Origin: Biscogniauxia marginata | Lineage: Eukaryota; Ascomycota; Sordariomycetes; Xylariales; Xylariaceae | DNA length: 64,000 nt | Assembly (NCBI GenBank): GCA_022695795.1 | Contig: MU404064.1 | Span: 496,001 to 560,000, forward strand | Direction: 5' to 3' | Part shown: piece by piece, positions 12,864 to 22,854 of the stretch | Numbering within the stretch: the stretch's first letter is position 1 | Layout: each line of letters starts with the position of its first letter | Made by a program: the position numbers and the translations under genes | Notes under the pieces: model-generated | The model's input: only the letters and a program-made list of their open reading frames with translations | Database searches by the model: none | Told to the model about the DNA's origin: nothing

Positions 12864-13255
12864 ATATAACGTATTATATAAATAAATAAATAAAATAATT
12901 TTTTATATAAAAATCGGAAAAATCTCGAACCTTTTTCATTAATTATATAATTATAATGTTTAATTAAAAATAAAATCGAAAAAATTAATCTTAAAAAACG
13001 TAAAAAGAAAACGCGTAAAAACTAAAATTAAAATAAAACGTATAAACCTTTTTATATATTTTTTATACATTTTATTTTGGATTTTTTTAGATTTTTATTT
13101 TAATTAAATTATATAATTATATAATTAAAAAAAGTTTAAGATTTTTATAACTTTTATATATAAAGTTATAAAATTTTTAAAAAGTCGATTTTATATGAAA
13201 AATTAAGTGATTTATTTATTTATATAACTTATTTACTTATAAAATATGTTATATA
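12864..13255. mobile_element. Palindromic TIR element, copy 1 (MITE-like)
   Basis: Both ends read as inverted copies of TATATAACGTATTATATAAA-like sequence (about 12864 and 13255). Inner arms carry TTATATAAAAATCGG on the left and CGATTTTATATGAAAAATTAA on the right in inverted orientation. A related palindromic segment lies at 31048-31510. It is about 390 bp, non-coding, and heavily AT-biased. It is probably a non-autonomous DNA transposon, but no transposase is seen and the family is unknown to me. Confidence 0.45.
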
Positions 13256-13606
13256 AAAACTTAAATATATATTAAAAATAATTTAAATTAATACGTAAAA
13301 TAGTTATAAAACATAAAATTTAAAAGAGTTATAATTAATTTTATTTATTATTAAATTTTATTTTAATTTTAAAAGGTTTTAACTCGGAAAATTTAATTAA
13401 TTAATTAATTTAAATTACACGTTAAAAAACCGAATACTTAATATAAAAAATATTCGGTTTTTAAAGTGTAAAATTAAAAAAACGATTTAAATAATAATAA
13501 TTATTAATTAATTTTAATGTTATATAAATGTTTTTTAATAATTAAAATTATAAAAGTTATAAAAACTAGCTTATTTATTTATATAATTTACTTGTTTATA
13601 AAATAT
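13256..13606. repeat. AT-rich repeat remnant with a hairpin
   Basis: Unassigned AT-rich sequence. It contains a strong hairpin: AAAAACCGAATA at 13425-13436 pairs with TATTCGGTTTTT at 13451-13462. The end of the segment (about 13560-13610) is very similar to 31684-31735 near the other margin of the block, so both margins share a repeat. Confidence 0.4.
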
Positions 13607-13611
13607 ATTAT
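13607..13611. repeat. 5-bp target-site duplication ATTAT (left) of Ty3 element 1
   Basis: ATTAT here directly precedes the left LTR, and ATTAT at 21134-21138 directly follows the right LTR. A 5-bp duplication is what Ty3/gypsy integrases make. Confidence 0.8.
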
Positions 13612-14020
13612 TATTACGGACCCTAGAATGGAACTACGTGCTGGTCACGTGGTTTAACGAGAAAATCAGTGAATCGCTCCCTTTAATAGAGCGATTTAAT
13701 GATTTAGTGACTTAATAAATCGCTTTTCTTGGCAAAGCGATTTAGCGATTTACTTATTTTAAGGAAAGGAGAAATAAGTATAAGTAGATTAAAATTTCCT
13801 TATGTATTTAGTTATTCTTTTTAGTTCTTTAGTTATTAATTTAAGATTATAGTTACTTTTTAATACTATAGTGAGAGTACCTTGAAACCTCTTTAATAAA
13901 TATAATATTATGAATTAATTGAACTAATTTTAACTTATTATTACTTTTAAATTAAGAAAACCTAGTACGTATTTACTTGTGAAGTTAGTTAACTAGGAAT
14001 ATATAGGGAGGTTCGTTACA
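13612..14020 (+). repeat. 5' LTR of Ty3 element 1
   Basis: 409 bp. It begins TATTACGGACC, where the 3' copy has TGTTACGGACC (G to A in this copy), and ends GGTTCGTTACA. Directly after it comes TTTTGATAGCTCCTTGATTA, the expected primer-binding position. The same segment, more mutated, follows the LTR of element 2. I could not assign the primer tRNA. Confidence 0.9.
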
Positions 14021-14096
14021 TTTTGATAGCTCCTTGATTAGTGCTTAATATTAGTTTAGGAGAAGGGACTTTTAGTTAAATAGTCTCAAGATAAGC

Positions 14097-17000
14097 ATGC
14101 CTCTTAAGACTAGAGGGTAACAAGAAAAAAAACAAGTAAAAGAATAATAGTTAATAAGCTTTTAAATAAAAGCTTTAAGTTTTTTTACAGTATAATTAAA
14201 AGGTTTAAAGGAATTAATACAAGAGTTTATTATAGTTGTAGTTAAAAAAGAGTCACAAGAGGACATCTTAGAAGCTTAGTAAGAAGAATTATTTAAGGAA
14301 GAAGAAGAGGAGAAGGAAAAAATACCTAAAGAAAAAGATAAATAAATAAAATAACCCCTATCTTTTAGAGATAAGTAATCACCTTTAAATGATAGCGACC
14401 TTAATAACTTAAACGACGAAAACAATATAATAACCCTCGATATAAAGGGTTTTAAATTAATTATATTTAGTAAATATAATGGGTTAAGCGATTTAAAAAG
14501 ATTTTTGATTTAGGTTAGAACCTATTTATGGTTTTATTATGGAATAATTACTACTAAGGAATAAAAGGTTTTTATAGTATCTTAGCTCCTCGTTAGAACC
14601 GCCTTAACCTGGTTTTAACCAGTGTTAAAAGATTATTTGGAAAACGGATTAAACGTTTAAAAAGATATAAAGAAAGTTTTTAAGAATTATAAAGAGTTTA
14701 AAAAACAACTTAGATTTATATTTAGTAATTTAATTCTTAAGTAATAAGTTAAAGCTTGACTTTATAAATTACGACAAGATAAAAAGGCTTTAAATTATGC
14801 TATTAAGTTTAAGAAACTCGCAAGTTAATTATAATTACTTATTAAAAGTTTATATTACTTGTTTTATTAAGAATTAAAAAAATATATAAAGAATAAGTTA
14901 TATAAAATAAATCTATATAAAGAAAAGAACTTAGGAAAGTTTAATAACTACGTTATAATAGTAATTATTATTAATAACGAGAATTTCGAACGGTACCTTA
15001 AAAAGAAAAAAACGGTATAACGAAGGAATGGCGATTAGTTGAAAAGAGGAAATTATAAAAGCGGTGCCGGAACTAGGAAAGGCACTAGAACTAAGTTAAA
15101 CCCTATTAAAATCAACGTTGTTTAAAAGGAATAAAAAAACGAGATAAATTAACTATTAAGTATTTTAATTGTAAAAAGAAAGGACATTATAAAAACGAGT
15201 ACCGAAGTTTTAAGAAATAAGAACTAAAAACAAAAGGGATTTCTTAACCCGAGAAAAGAGTCGTTAAGGTAAGGGTTTAATTTAAAAATAACGAAGAAAT
15301 AAACTAAGTATTTATTATCGGTATTATTAAGGTAGAAAAGATTAAAGAGACTTTTATAGAAGGAGTTTATAAATTTTATTAAATTAATTATAAGAACTAT
15401 TTAAAGGATAATTACTTATATTTAAGATATTTCACATTAAAACAAGCTAAATAAAGATATAACGAGAGCGAATTATTATACGTATGCGATAATTATAAGC
15501 TAGGATATGACTTAGGAATTAAGTTAAACTATAGTGATTTATATTAAAGCCATTATAAAAACGATAAATGCGAAACTTATTAGGGAAAAAGCTAGTATAA
15601 TAACTTAAATTAAAGGTTTTATATAAATAATAGTTATAATATTTATTAGAGCTTAAAGAAATATATATCGTTATATTAAAGCTTTTGTATTAATAACGCT
15701 TATTAAATATATAAAAGTTTTAAAAATAAAGCCGGTTACTATTTTTAAGAACTAGAAAGTGACGACACGGAAGAAAATGAGTGTATTTGTAATGACACCT
15801 TACGATAACTACATTTTCCTTAAGTATGTTATTTTTACCCCGGTTCTAAAAGAAGTAATGAAGTAATTATTAAGGGTTATATGTGTTATACTTTAGTATT
15901 ATGCGATATACACGACTTACTCGGAGCAGGTTTTAAAGAAGACAAGATTAAAGAAGAATTATAGGAATTATAAAAGGGACTACATTTTTTATAATGGCTT
16001 AAAGAACGAACTAAATACGACATTAGTTTGTTCGGCTTTATAAAGAAACACTTAATAAAGTAATAAGTAAAAACACGTATAACTAAACGGGGTTATAAAC
16101 AAATTATTAAAACATACCTCAAAAAAGAAGAAAAGTTTCCGGAAATTAATATAAACCTAAAGGGAGATATCGAGATACCTTTAATAAGTAAATTTAATGA
16201 TTATTTATTTTATTCGAGGATAATTTAGAACTTTAAGAAATTCCGAGTTAATAAAATAGACTTGAGTTATAAAAGGGCCCTCGAAAAAGAATTAAAGTTT
16301 TAATATACAAGGTTTTATATAAAGGATAAACCTTTTACCCCTTATTACGTGAAGGGTAATTAAAGAAACTATTTAAGTAATAATTACTGGAAATACGCTT
16401 TTATGAAAGCCTAAGAATGGAAGGATATCTGGGTTATAATAACTAAAAGAAAACTAAAGAAGAAGGGACGTGGAAAACCAAAAAACGGTAAAGGCTCTCG
16501 CTAGTAAGGCAGCGAGAAGTTATAAATAATAAGTCTTTATATGAAGTTTAATCGGGATTTAATAACATTATTATAACTAGAGTTAAGTATAATGAAAAGG
16601 AATATAAAGCCTTAATAGATTTAGGAGTAAATAAAAGCTATGTCTTAATAAAAGTGGTTTAAAAAGATAAAATACCATAAGTATATAAATAAAGTTCGTA
16701 TAAGTTATAAAACTTTAAAGGAAACATATTTAGTTATAAGAATAATAAGGTGTTAAGAGAAATAATTCCTTTTTTAGTAACTATTTAAAGACATTTTAAA
16801 TAAGTTACTTTTAACATTATATATATATTAAATCACGACATGATTTTGGGAATGAATTGGTTTAAAAAAAGTAATTCATAAATAAATTTCGAGATAAATA
16901 CGCTTTATTAAGATTAGAAATAGGAGGAGTTAATCACTACAAGTTACGAAATAAATACCGCAAGTGACTCTAAAGAAACAAATATAAAAACGAAACATAT

Positions 17001-20000
17001 TACTTATATGATTCGAGTAACTAAGCCTAAAAATTTAATAAAAAGAGTACCGCGCAAGTATTTCCGTTTTTATAAATTATTTAAAGATAAAATAAAAAAA
17101 GAATTATTAAAATATAATTAGTGAAATCATTAAATTTATTTTAAAGAAAGAAAATAGTTAAAATTATTCCTAGTGTATTTTATAAATCAAGAAAAATAAA
17201 AAGCATTATAAAAAGGAATTTAAGAGGATCTTAATAAAGGATATATTCGAGAATTAAAATCCTTATTAAGATACCTAGTAATAATGGTACCTAAAATCGA
17301 TAAAAACGGGAAGTAACGTGTCGATAAAGAAGGAAACCTAGTATGGTAACGAGTAATCGATTATCGATATTTTAATGAAATAACCAAGAAAAACGGGTAT
17401 TCGTTACTATTAATGAAATTTATAAAAGAATAAATTAATAAAGCCTAAATCTTTATAGCACTAGATCTTCGCGATGGATATTATATAATTAAAATAACTA
17501 AAAAATACAAATAATATACAGCTTTTCGAATAATATATAGATATTATAAGTACAAGGTTATGCTATTTAGACTTATTAACGTACCCGTTATATTTTAACA
17601 TATAATTATGATAGTTTTTTATAAGTTTTTGAATAAATTTGTATTTATTTATTTAAACGATATTTTAATTTACTTAGAAAATGAGAAGGAGTATAAGGAA
17701 CATATAAAGCAAGTGTTAAAAGCCTTGGAAAAGGCGAACCTACTTATTTATTTAATTAAAAGTGAATAACATGTCAAAAAACTAAACTATTTAAGGTTTA
17801 TAATAAGTCCAGGGGAAATCCGCATTTAAAAAGGAAAAATAGTAATAATTAAGGATTAGCTAGAACTTAAAAGTGTTATAAACATATACGTATTTCTTGG
17901 CTTTATTAATTATATTAAATAACTTATTAAAGATTTCGGGCGTATCGTTAAACTATTAATAGAATTAATTACTTTAATAAAAACAAGAAAGGCTTTTTAT
18001 TTTATTAAAGAAGCTAGATAGGCTTTTCGGCAATTAAAAAAAGTTGTAATTAGTAAGGTTATATGTAAACTTCTAAACGAAAATAAAAAGAAACGATTAA
18101 GGATAAACGTTTTAGATTTCGTTATTAGAGTAGTTTTGGAGCAATTAGAAAATAATGAGAAATGGTACCTAGTTACGTACTTATTTAAAGCACTATATAG
18201 TGTTAAACTAAATTATTAGATTTATAATAAGGAATTATTAATAGTTATTAAAGTATTAAAGGAATAAGAACTATAATTTAACGAAACTAAGGAACCTATT
18301 AACATTTATTTAAACCATAAGAACCTTATATAATTTATGATAATATAAACGCTTAATTAAAGACATAAGCGTTAAATGATTTTTTTGTTTAAGTTTAATT
18401 TTAGAATTTAGTATATTAAGGGAAAGGAAAATATTTAAGTAGATCTTCTTAGTAGAAAGAGAGATTATAAATCAAAAATTAATAAAAGAGATATCTAGAT
18501 GTTTTAGTAATAAAATGATAAATTAGTTATATTAGTTTATATGCGAATTAATATAGGAAACTAGAAATAACGTTTTAAGGAAAATTATAATTAAAAGGAA
18601 AAATAATTATAGTTTTAGTAAGGATCCAGCGACGAACTTCTCTCGTATAAGGAAAAGGTATATATACTAAAACGAATACAAAACGAATTTGTTAAAGAAT
18701 TTCACGAATATCCTTTACACGGCTATCAAGGGATTTTCAAAACAGTGAAATGACTTTAAAAAGAATTCGACTTTCTAGAAATACAATAAACAGTTAAAAG
18801 AATTATAAAGAATTATAACATTTATAATAAGGTTAAAACATTACGATATAAACTATACAAACTATTATAACTAACCTAGATACTTAATAAAGTATGGAAT
18901 ATAATTGTATAGGATTTCGTAATGAAACTTCTAAAGTTAAAAAATCCTATTATAAAAGTACCTTATAACAGCATATAAGTAATCATTAATAAATTCACAA
19001 AATACGCTTACTTTTTATTATTCAACGAATTAAGCATAATAAAACAATTAGTTTTCAGTTTTTTAAGAGAGTACGTTAATAAATATAAACTATTAAAACG
19101 CGTTATTTTAAATAAAGACAAGTTATTCACGTTAAAATTTTAAACCAGCTTAATAAAACGAATAAGAATTAAGCAAAAATTGTTTATAGCATATTACCTC
19201 TAGATCGACAAATAAATAAAGAGACTAAATTAAATAATAAAATAATACTTACGAAGCTATGTTAACTAGGAAATGAATAACTAGGTAAAATTGCTATTAA
19301 TGGCTTAAATAGCATATAATACTTCGATTAACAAAGATATGAAGATGTCATTACACGAGGCAGTGTACAGGCAAAAGGCGGAAACCTAAAGATAACTAAT
19401 TAAACTCACGGAAGCATTAAAAGTCGAAATAAAGGCCCCGAGAGTAAAAGTACTATTCGAAAAGATTTAAGTAGTATAATAACGGCTATAAAAAGAATTA
19501 TAATTTATTTAAGACAAAATAATAAAGTACTATAATAAAAAAAGAATTAAGGGACTAATTCTTAAAAAAGGAGATATGGTTTACTTACTCCGTTAATGAC
19601 AAGGCATAATATTAAAAACACCTTAAATTAAAATAAAGCGACTTAACGAAAAACTTGAATTTAAGAAATTAGGACTATATAAAATTAAAAAGGTTATTTT
19701 AAAAGTTAATTATAAGCTAGTATTATTAAAAGGATCTAAAATATATTTTATATTTTATATTTCGCTTTTAAAATCAGCATTAAATAACGTTATACTAGAA
19801 AACTAATTAAAATTTAAAGAAAACCTTAATAAGTATAAAGTAAAAAAGATACTAGATTTAAAATAAGTCGGAAGTTAACTATAATATTTTATTAAATGAG
19901 AAGGCTATTTACCGGAAAAAAACACTTAGAAACCATTTAAGCATTTAAAAAACCTAACAAATGAAATTAAGGATTTTTATCGCTAAAATCTAAACCGGTT

Positions 20001-20076
20001 AAGAAGGCCTGGATATCGAAATCTTAATCTTACTAAGAACGATCAAGGAAAGAAAAAGGGTAAGCCTCGGAAGTAG
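14097..20076 (+). pseudogene. Degenerate gag-pol of Ty3 element 1
   Basis: The frame probably began at ATG 14097 (MPLKTRG then stop; the original CAA is now TAA). A CCHC zinc knuckle is at 15161-15202 (YFNCKKKGHYKNEY; first and last Cys now Tyr). The protease active site is at about 16606 (KALIDLGVN for an expected DSGA). The reverse transcriptase covers about 17280-17760, with YLND at 17650-17661 in place of YLDD. RNase H is at about 18100-18330. The integrase spans about 18690-19450 (QDFVMKLLKL, NKDKLFT). The chromodomain is at about 19885-19985, with both Trp codons now stops (19897 and 19927). Protease, RT, RNase H, integrase and chromodomain all lie in the same frame, so substitution, not indels, broke the gene. 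The gag zinc knuckle is in another frame. No functional product is possible. Confidence 0.9.
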
Positions 20077-20139
20077 GTAAACCCTGCGAAGATTTAAATT
20101 AACGCTACGATCCCTCCATACGTTATAATTCTTTAGTAA

Positions 20140-20614
20140 AACGTTTTTATTTTTTTTCTTCGTGCTCGACGCGCTTTAATTTCTCGAGGGAATTAAGATC
20201 TCAAGTAATTATTTTATATAACTTATTTAATTATAACTAACGTTTGATACGTAGACGGCGTACGTGGTTTATTTCTTTTTCGGTAACTAATTATATAACT
20301 TAATAACGAGACTTCGTTACTTTTAACTTAGTTTTAACTTTTTAAAATTATTTTAAAATTTCGGCTATATTTTTACGCGTAATTTTAAATACGTTATAAC
20401 GAGTTTGGTTTAGCTAAATATATTTAACATAATAGTCGAAATTATTAGAAGTTATATACTTTTTCTTAAAATGTTTATAGTAAAAATAAGCTATCTCCTT
20501 TTTTCCGTTTAAGGAAATAGCTTTTAAAAGAGTAACCTTATTTTTTACTTATTTCTTAACACGCCATGAGTAATTAAAGACTTTTTTTCGAGTTTTAGTT
20601 ATACGATAAGACAT
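20140..20614 (-). pseudogene. Antisense extra ORF remnant of Ty3 element 1 (six-Cys, coiled-coil-like)
   Basis: On the strand opposite to pol, ATG at 20614 opens a frame MSYRITKTRKKV that continues, with RIP-type stops, to about 20140. Codons 43-73 (20488-20396) read as a CX2CX6CX8CX2CX7C array if each TAT/TAC is restored to Cys, the change RIP makes. The tail is rich in Lys, Glu, Arg and Leu and looks helical (KNIAEILK, LEKLKRVEHEEKKK). The same array with the same spacing occurs in the same place and orientation in element 2 (22442 onward). Function is unknown; a zinc-binding or nucleic-acid-binding accessory protein is inference. Confidence is for the ORF remnant, not its function. Confidence 0.65.
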
Positions 20615-20724
20615 AATGAAAGAAAGAAAAGTAAGGTAGTTTAAAAAAAGTAACAAATAAGAAAGAAAGATAATAAAGCCCTTTTTTTATCTTTAAGATA
20701 AAGATCTTCGAAGAGGAAAAATGA

Positions 20725-21133
20725 TGTTACGGACCTTAAAATAGAACTACGTGCTGGTTACGTGGTTTAACAAGAGAATTAATAAATCGCTCCTCTTAGT
20801 AAAGCGATTTAATGATTTAGTGACTTAGTAAATCGCTTTTCTTAGCAAAGCGATTTAGCGACTTATTTATTTTAAGGAAAGGAGAAATAAGTATAAGTAA
20901 ATTAAAATTTCCTTGTGTATTTAATTATTCTTTCTAGTTCCTTAATTATTAATCTAAGATTATAGTCACTCTTTAATATTATAATGAAAGTACCTTAAAA
21001 CCTTTTTAACAAACATAATATTATGAATTAATTAAATTAATTTTAACTTATTATTACTTTTAAATTAAGAAAACCTAGTATGTACTTACTTGTGAAGTTA
21101 GCTAACTAGGAACATATAAAGAGGTTCGTCATA
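20725..21133 (+). repeat. 3' LTR of Ty3 element 1
   Basis: 409 bp, begins TGTTACGGACC and ends GGTTCGTCATA (originally CACA). It is followed by the TSD ATTAT. Compared with the 5' LTR, the bases I aligned differ by C/T and G/A exchanges in both directions without length change, so the two copies were mutated independently. Confidence 0.9.
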
Positions 21134-21138
21134 ATTAT
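21134..21138. repeat. 5-bp target-site duplication ATTAT (right) of Ty3 element 1
   Basis: Exact match to 13607-13611. Only about 60 bp of AT-rich host or older repeat sequence separates it from the next element. Confidence 0.8.
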
Positions 21139-21204
21139 ATTATATCGTTTTTATTTAATTATTACTTTTTTAAGATTTCTTTTATTATTATTAATTATAA
21201 TATT

Positions 21205-22047
21205 TGTGACGAACCTCCTTATGTATTTCTAGTTAGCTAACTTCACAAGTAAGTACGTACTAAGTTTTCTTATTTTAAAGGTAATAATAATTTAAAGTTA
21301 ATTTAAAAGATTTATAATGTTTTATTCATTAAAGAGATTTTAAGGTATTTTTATTATAATATTAAAAAGTAACTATAATTTTAAATTAATAACTAAAAAA
21401 CAAATAATTAAATATATAAAAAACCTTAATTTATTTATACTTATGTTACGACCTAACAAGGGTAAAAGGAATTAAGGGTGGTCATGTGATCTAGGGTCAC
21501 ATGACTCCAGAAGGGAGAATGCCAAGATTCTCAGTTATTCTCCTGAGAATTGGAGAGAGTGTGGGTATGACCCCTTGTGAAGGATAAAGTATAAGTAAAT
21601 TGGAATTTCCTACGTATCTAGTTATTTATTTAGTTCCTTAGCTATCAATCTAAGACTACAGTCACTCTTTAATACTATAGTGAGAGTACTTTAAAACCTC
21701 TTTAATAAACATAACATTATGAATTAATTAAACTAATCTTAACCTATTATTACTTTCAAATCAGGAAAACCTAGTACGTACTTACCTATGAAGTTAACTG
21801 ACTAGGAATGTATAAGGAGGTTTGTCACAACTTATTCTTTTTTTTGTTATTAAGTAAATTATTAAATTATTAATCTTTTATTTATAATTTAATAATTTAT
21901 TTAATTATAAAATTATAAAATTCTTATTTATAATTCACTAATTTATTAAATTTTTAAACGGCGTTTTTTTTTAATTAAGCGTTTAATAACGCTTTTCTAG
22001 TTACATAATTTACATGTGACATATAAAAGAAAAAGAGGTTTATAACA
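21205..22047 (-). repeat. 3' LTR of element 2, interrupted by a solo LTR
   Basis: It starts TGTGACGAACCTCC and ends AGGTTTATAACA. Removing the insert at 21444-21829 and one TSD leaves about 452 bp. The segment 21205-21320 is nearly the reverse complement of the end of the element 1 LTR, showing a shared R/U5-type region. Confidence 0.85.
21444..21829 (+). mobile_element. Solo LTR nested in the LTR of element 2 (TSD ACTTA)
   Basis: 386 bp, begins TGTTACGACC and ends TTTGTCACA. It is flanked on both sides by ACTTA (21439-21443 and 21830-21834), and on either side the interrupted LTR resumes exactly. Its last two thirds match the other LTRs of this family, while the first 130 bp differ. It keeps much more G and C than its surroundings, so it inserted later or escaped most RIP. 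Confidence 0.9.
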
Positions 22048-22104
22048 TTATTTTTTCCCTTTAAAAATCTTTGTCTTTAAAAATAAAAAAGATTATAATT
22101 AAAG

Positions 22105-22221
22105 TTTTTTTATTAATAAATTCTTTTTTATTAATAAATTCTTTTTTATTAATAAATTCTTTTTTATTAATAAATTCTTTTTTATTAATAAATTCTTTTT
22201 TATTAATAAATTCTTTTTTAT
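22105..22221. repeat. 18-bp minisatellite running into an assembly gap
   Basis: At least six copies of an 18-bp unit, TTATTAATAAATTCTTTT, are arrayed without interruption up to the N run. It lies within element 2 between its 3' LTR and the antisense ORF remnant. Confidence 0.9.
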
Positions 22222-22317
22222 NNNNNNNNNNNNNNNNNNNNNNNNNNNNNNNNNNNNNNNNNNNNNNNNNNNNNNNNNNNNNNNNNNNNNNNNNNNNNNN
22301 NNNNNNNNNNNNNNNNN
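22222..22317. other. Assembly gap (96 N)
   Basis: A run of N. It begins inside the 18-bp minisatellite, so the true array length, and any sequence between array and 22318, is unknown. Confidence 0.99.
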
Positions 22318-22760
22318 TTATTATATTTTACCGTGTTATAAAAGTTTATAAAGAGAATTTTAAAGCTTTTTATCATGCTAATAAATAAATTAAAAATAAA
22401 TTAACTTTAATAAACTTAATTATTTTTAAAGGTCGAAAAAAATGTTTTATTCTTATTACGACTATAACGAAAAAGAATATGTCGCTTTAAAAGACTTTAA
22501 TTATTATAATAAATGCATTTAAATAAATCACACTTAATATGATATCTTTAAAATCTTAAGAAGTAATATAACTAAAATTACTAAATAATTTTAAAGAATT
22601 AAAAACGAATTAAAAAAAGCTAAAATCCGTTTAAAGGCCGCAATAAATCGTGTTTATCGTTTTTGTACTTAGCGCCGTCTTTAGTTTAAAAAGCTTAAAA
22701 AATAATAACATATAAAAAAACTATTATATTAATTCGAATCTAAATAAGACGTATTTATTT
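22318..22760 (+). pseudogene. Antisense extra ORF remnant of Ty3 element 2 (six-Cys, coiled-coil-like)
   Basis: Read on the + strand, opposite to the pol of element 2, the frame through ATG 22442 gives a six-cysteine array from 22448 to 22540. Spacing is CX2CX6CX8CX2CX7C, the same as in element 1. Five of the six positions are now Tyr (TAT/TAC), and the fifth is still TGC (22514-22516). A long Lys/Arg/Leu-rich helical-looking tail follows (ITKITK, RIKNELKKAKIRLKAAINRVYRF) with RIP-type stops. The start is hidden by the N gap or lost. It lies between the chromodomain end of pol and the 3' LTR, as in element 1. Function is unknown. Confidence 0.65.
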
Positions 22761-22854
22761 TAATAATTTTCCTTTTTTTCGACTTATTCTTTTTAAACCC
22801 TGGCTTATACTTGTAAATTTTCCCGGACGATCCGGGTTTTATTAATAAAAGTTT

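Larger units (their letters stand above)
13612..21133 (+). mobile_element. Full-length Ty3/gypsy chromovirus, RIP-inactivated (element 1)
   Basis: The element is 7522 bp with LTRs at 13612-14020 and 20725-21133. Both LTRs are exactly 409 bp, and the TSD ATTAT is on both sides. In the stretches I compared the LTRs differ by transitions only. Domain order is gag zinc knuckle, protease, reverse transcriptase, RNase H, integrase, chromodomain, which defines a Ty3/gypsy chromovirus. Every coding domain holds stop codons. An extra reading-frame remnant lies antisense between pol and the 3' LTR (see 20140-20614). It is a dead copy that could only move with help from an intact relative. Confidence 0.93.

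Noticed and set aside
22105..22221. Regular repeats that could suggest a CRISPR array
   Set aside because: The 18-bp units are directly adjacent with no spacers, and the genome is eukaryotic; it is a minisatellite.
22071..22388. 105-codon frame with repeated FLLINS
   Set aside because: It is only the translation of the 18-bp minisatellite and of the N gap.
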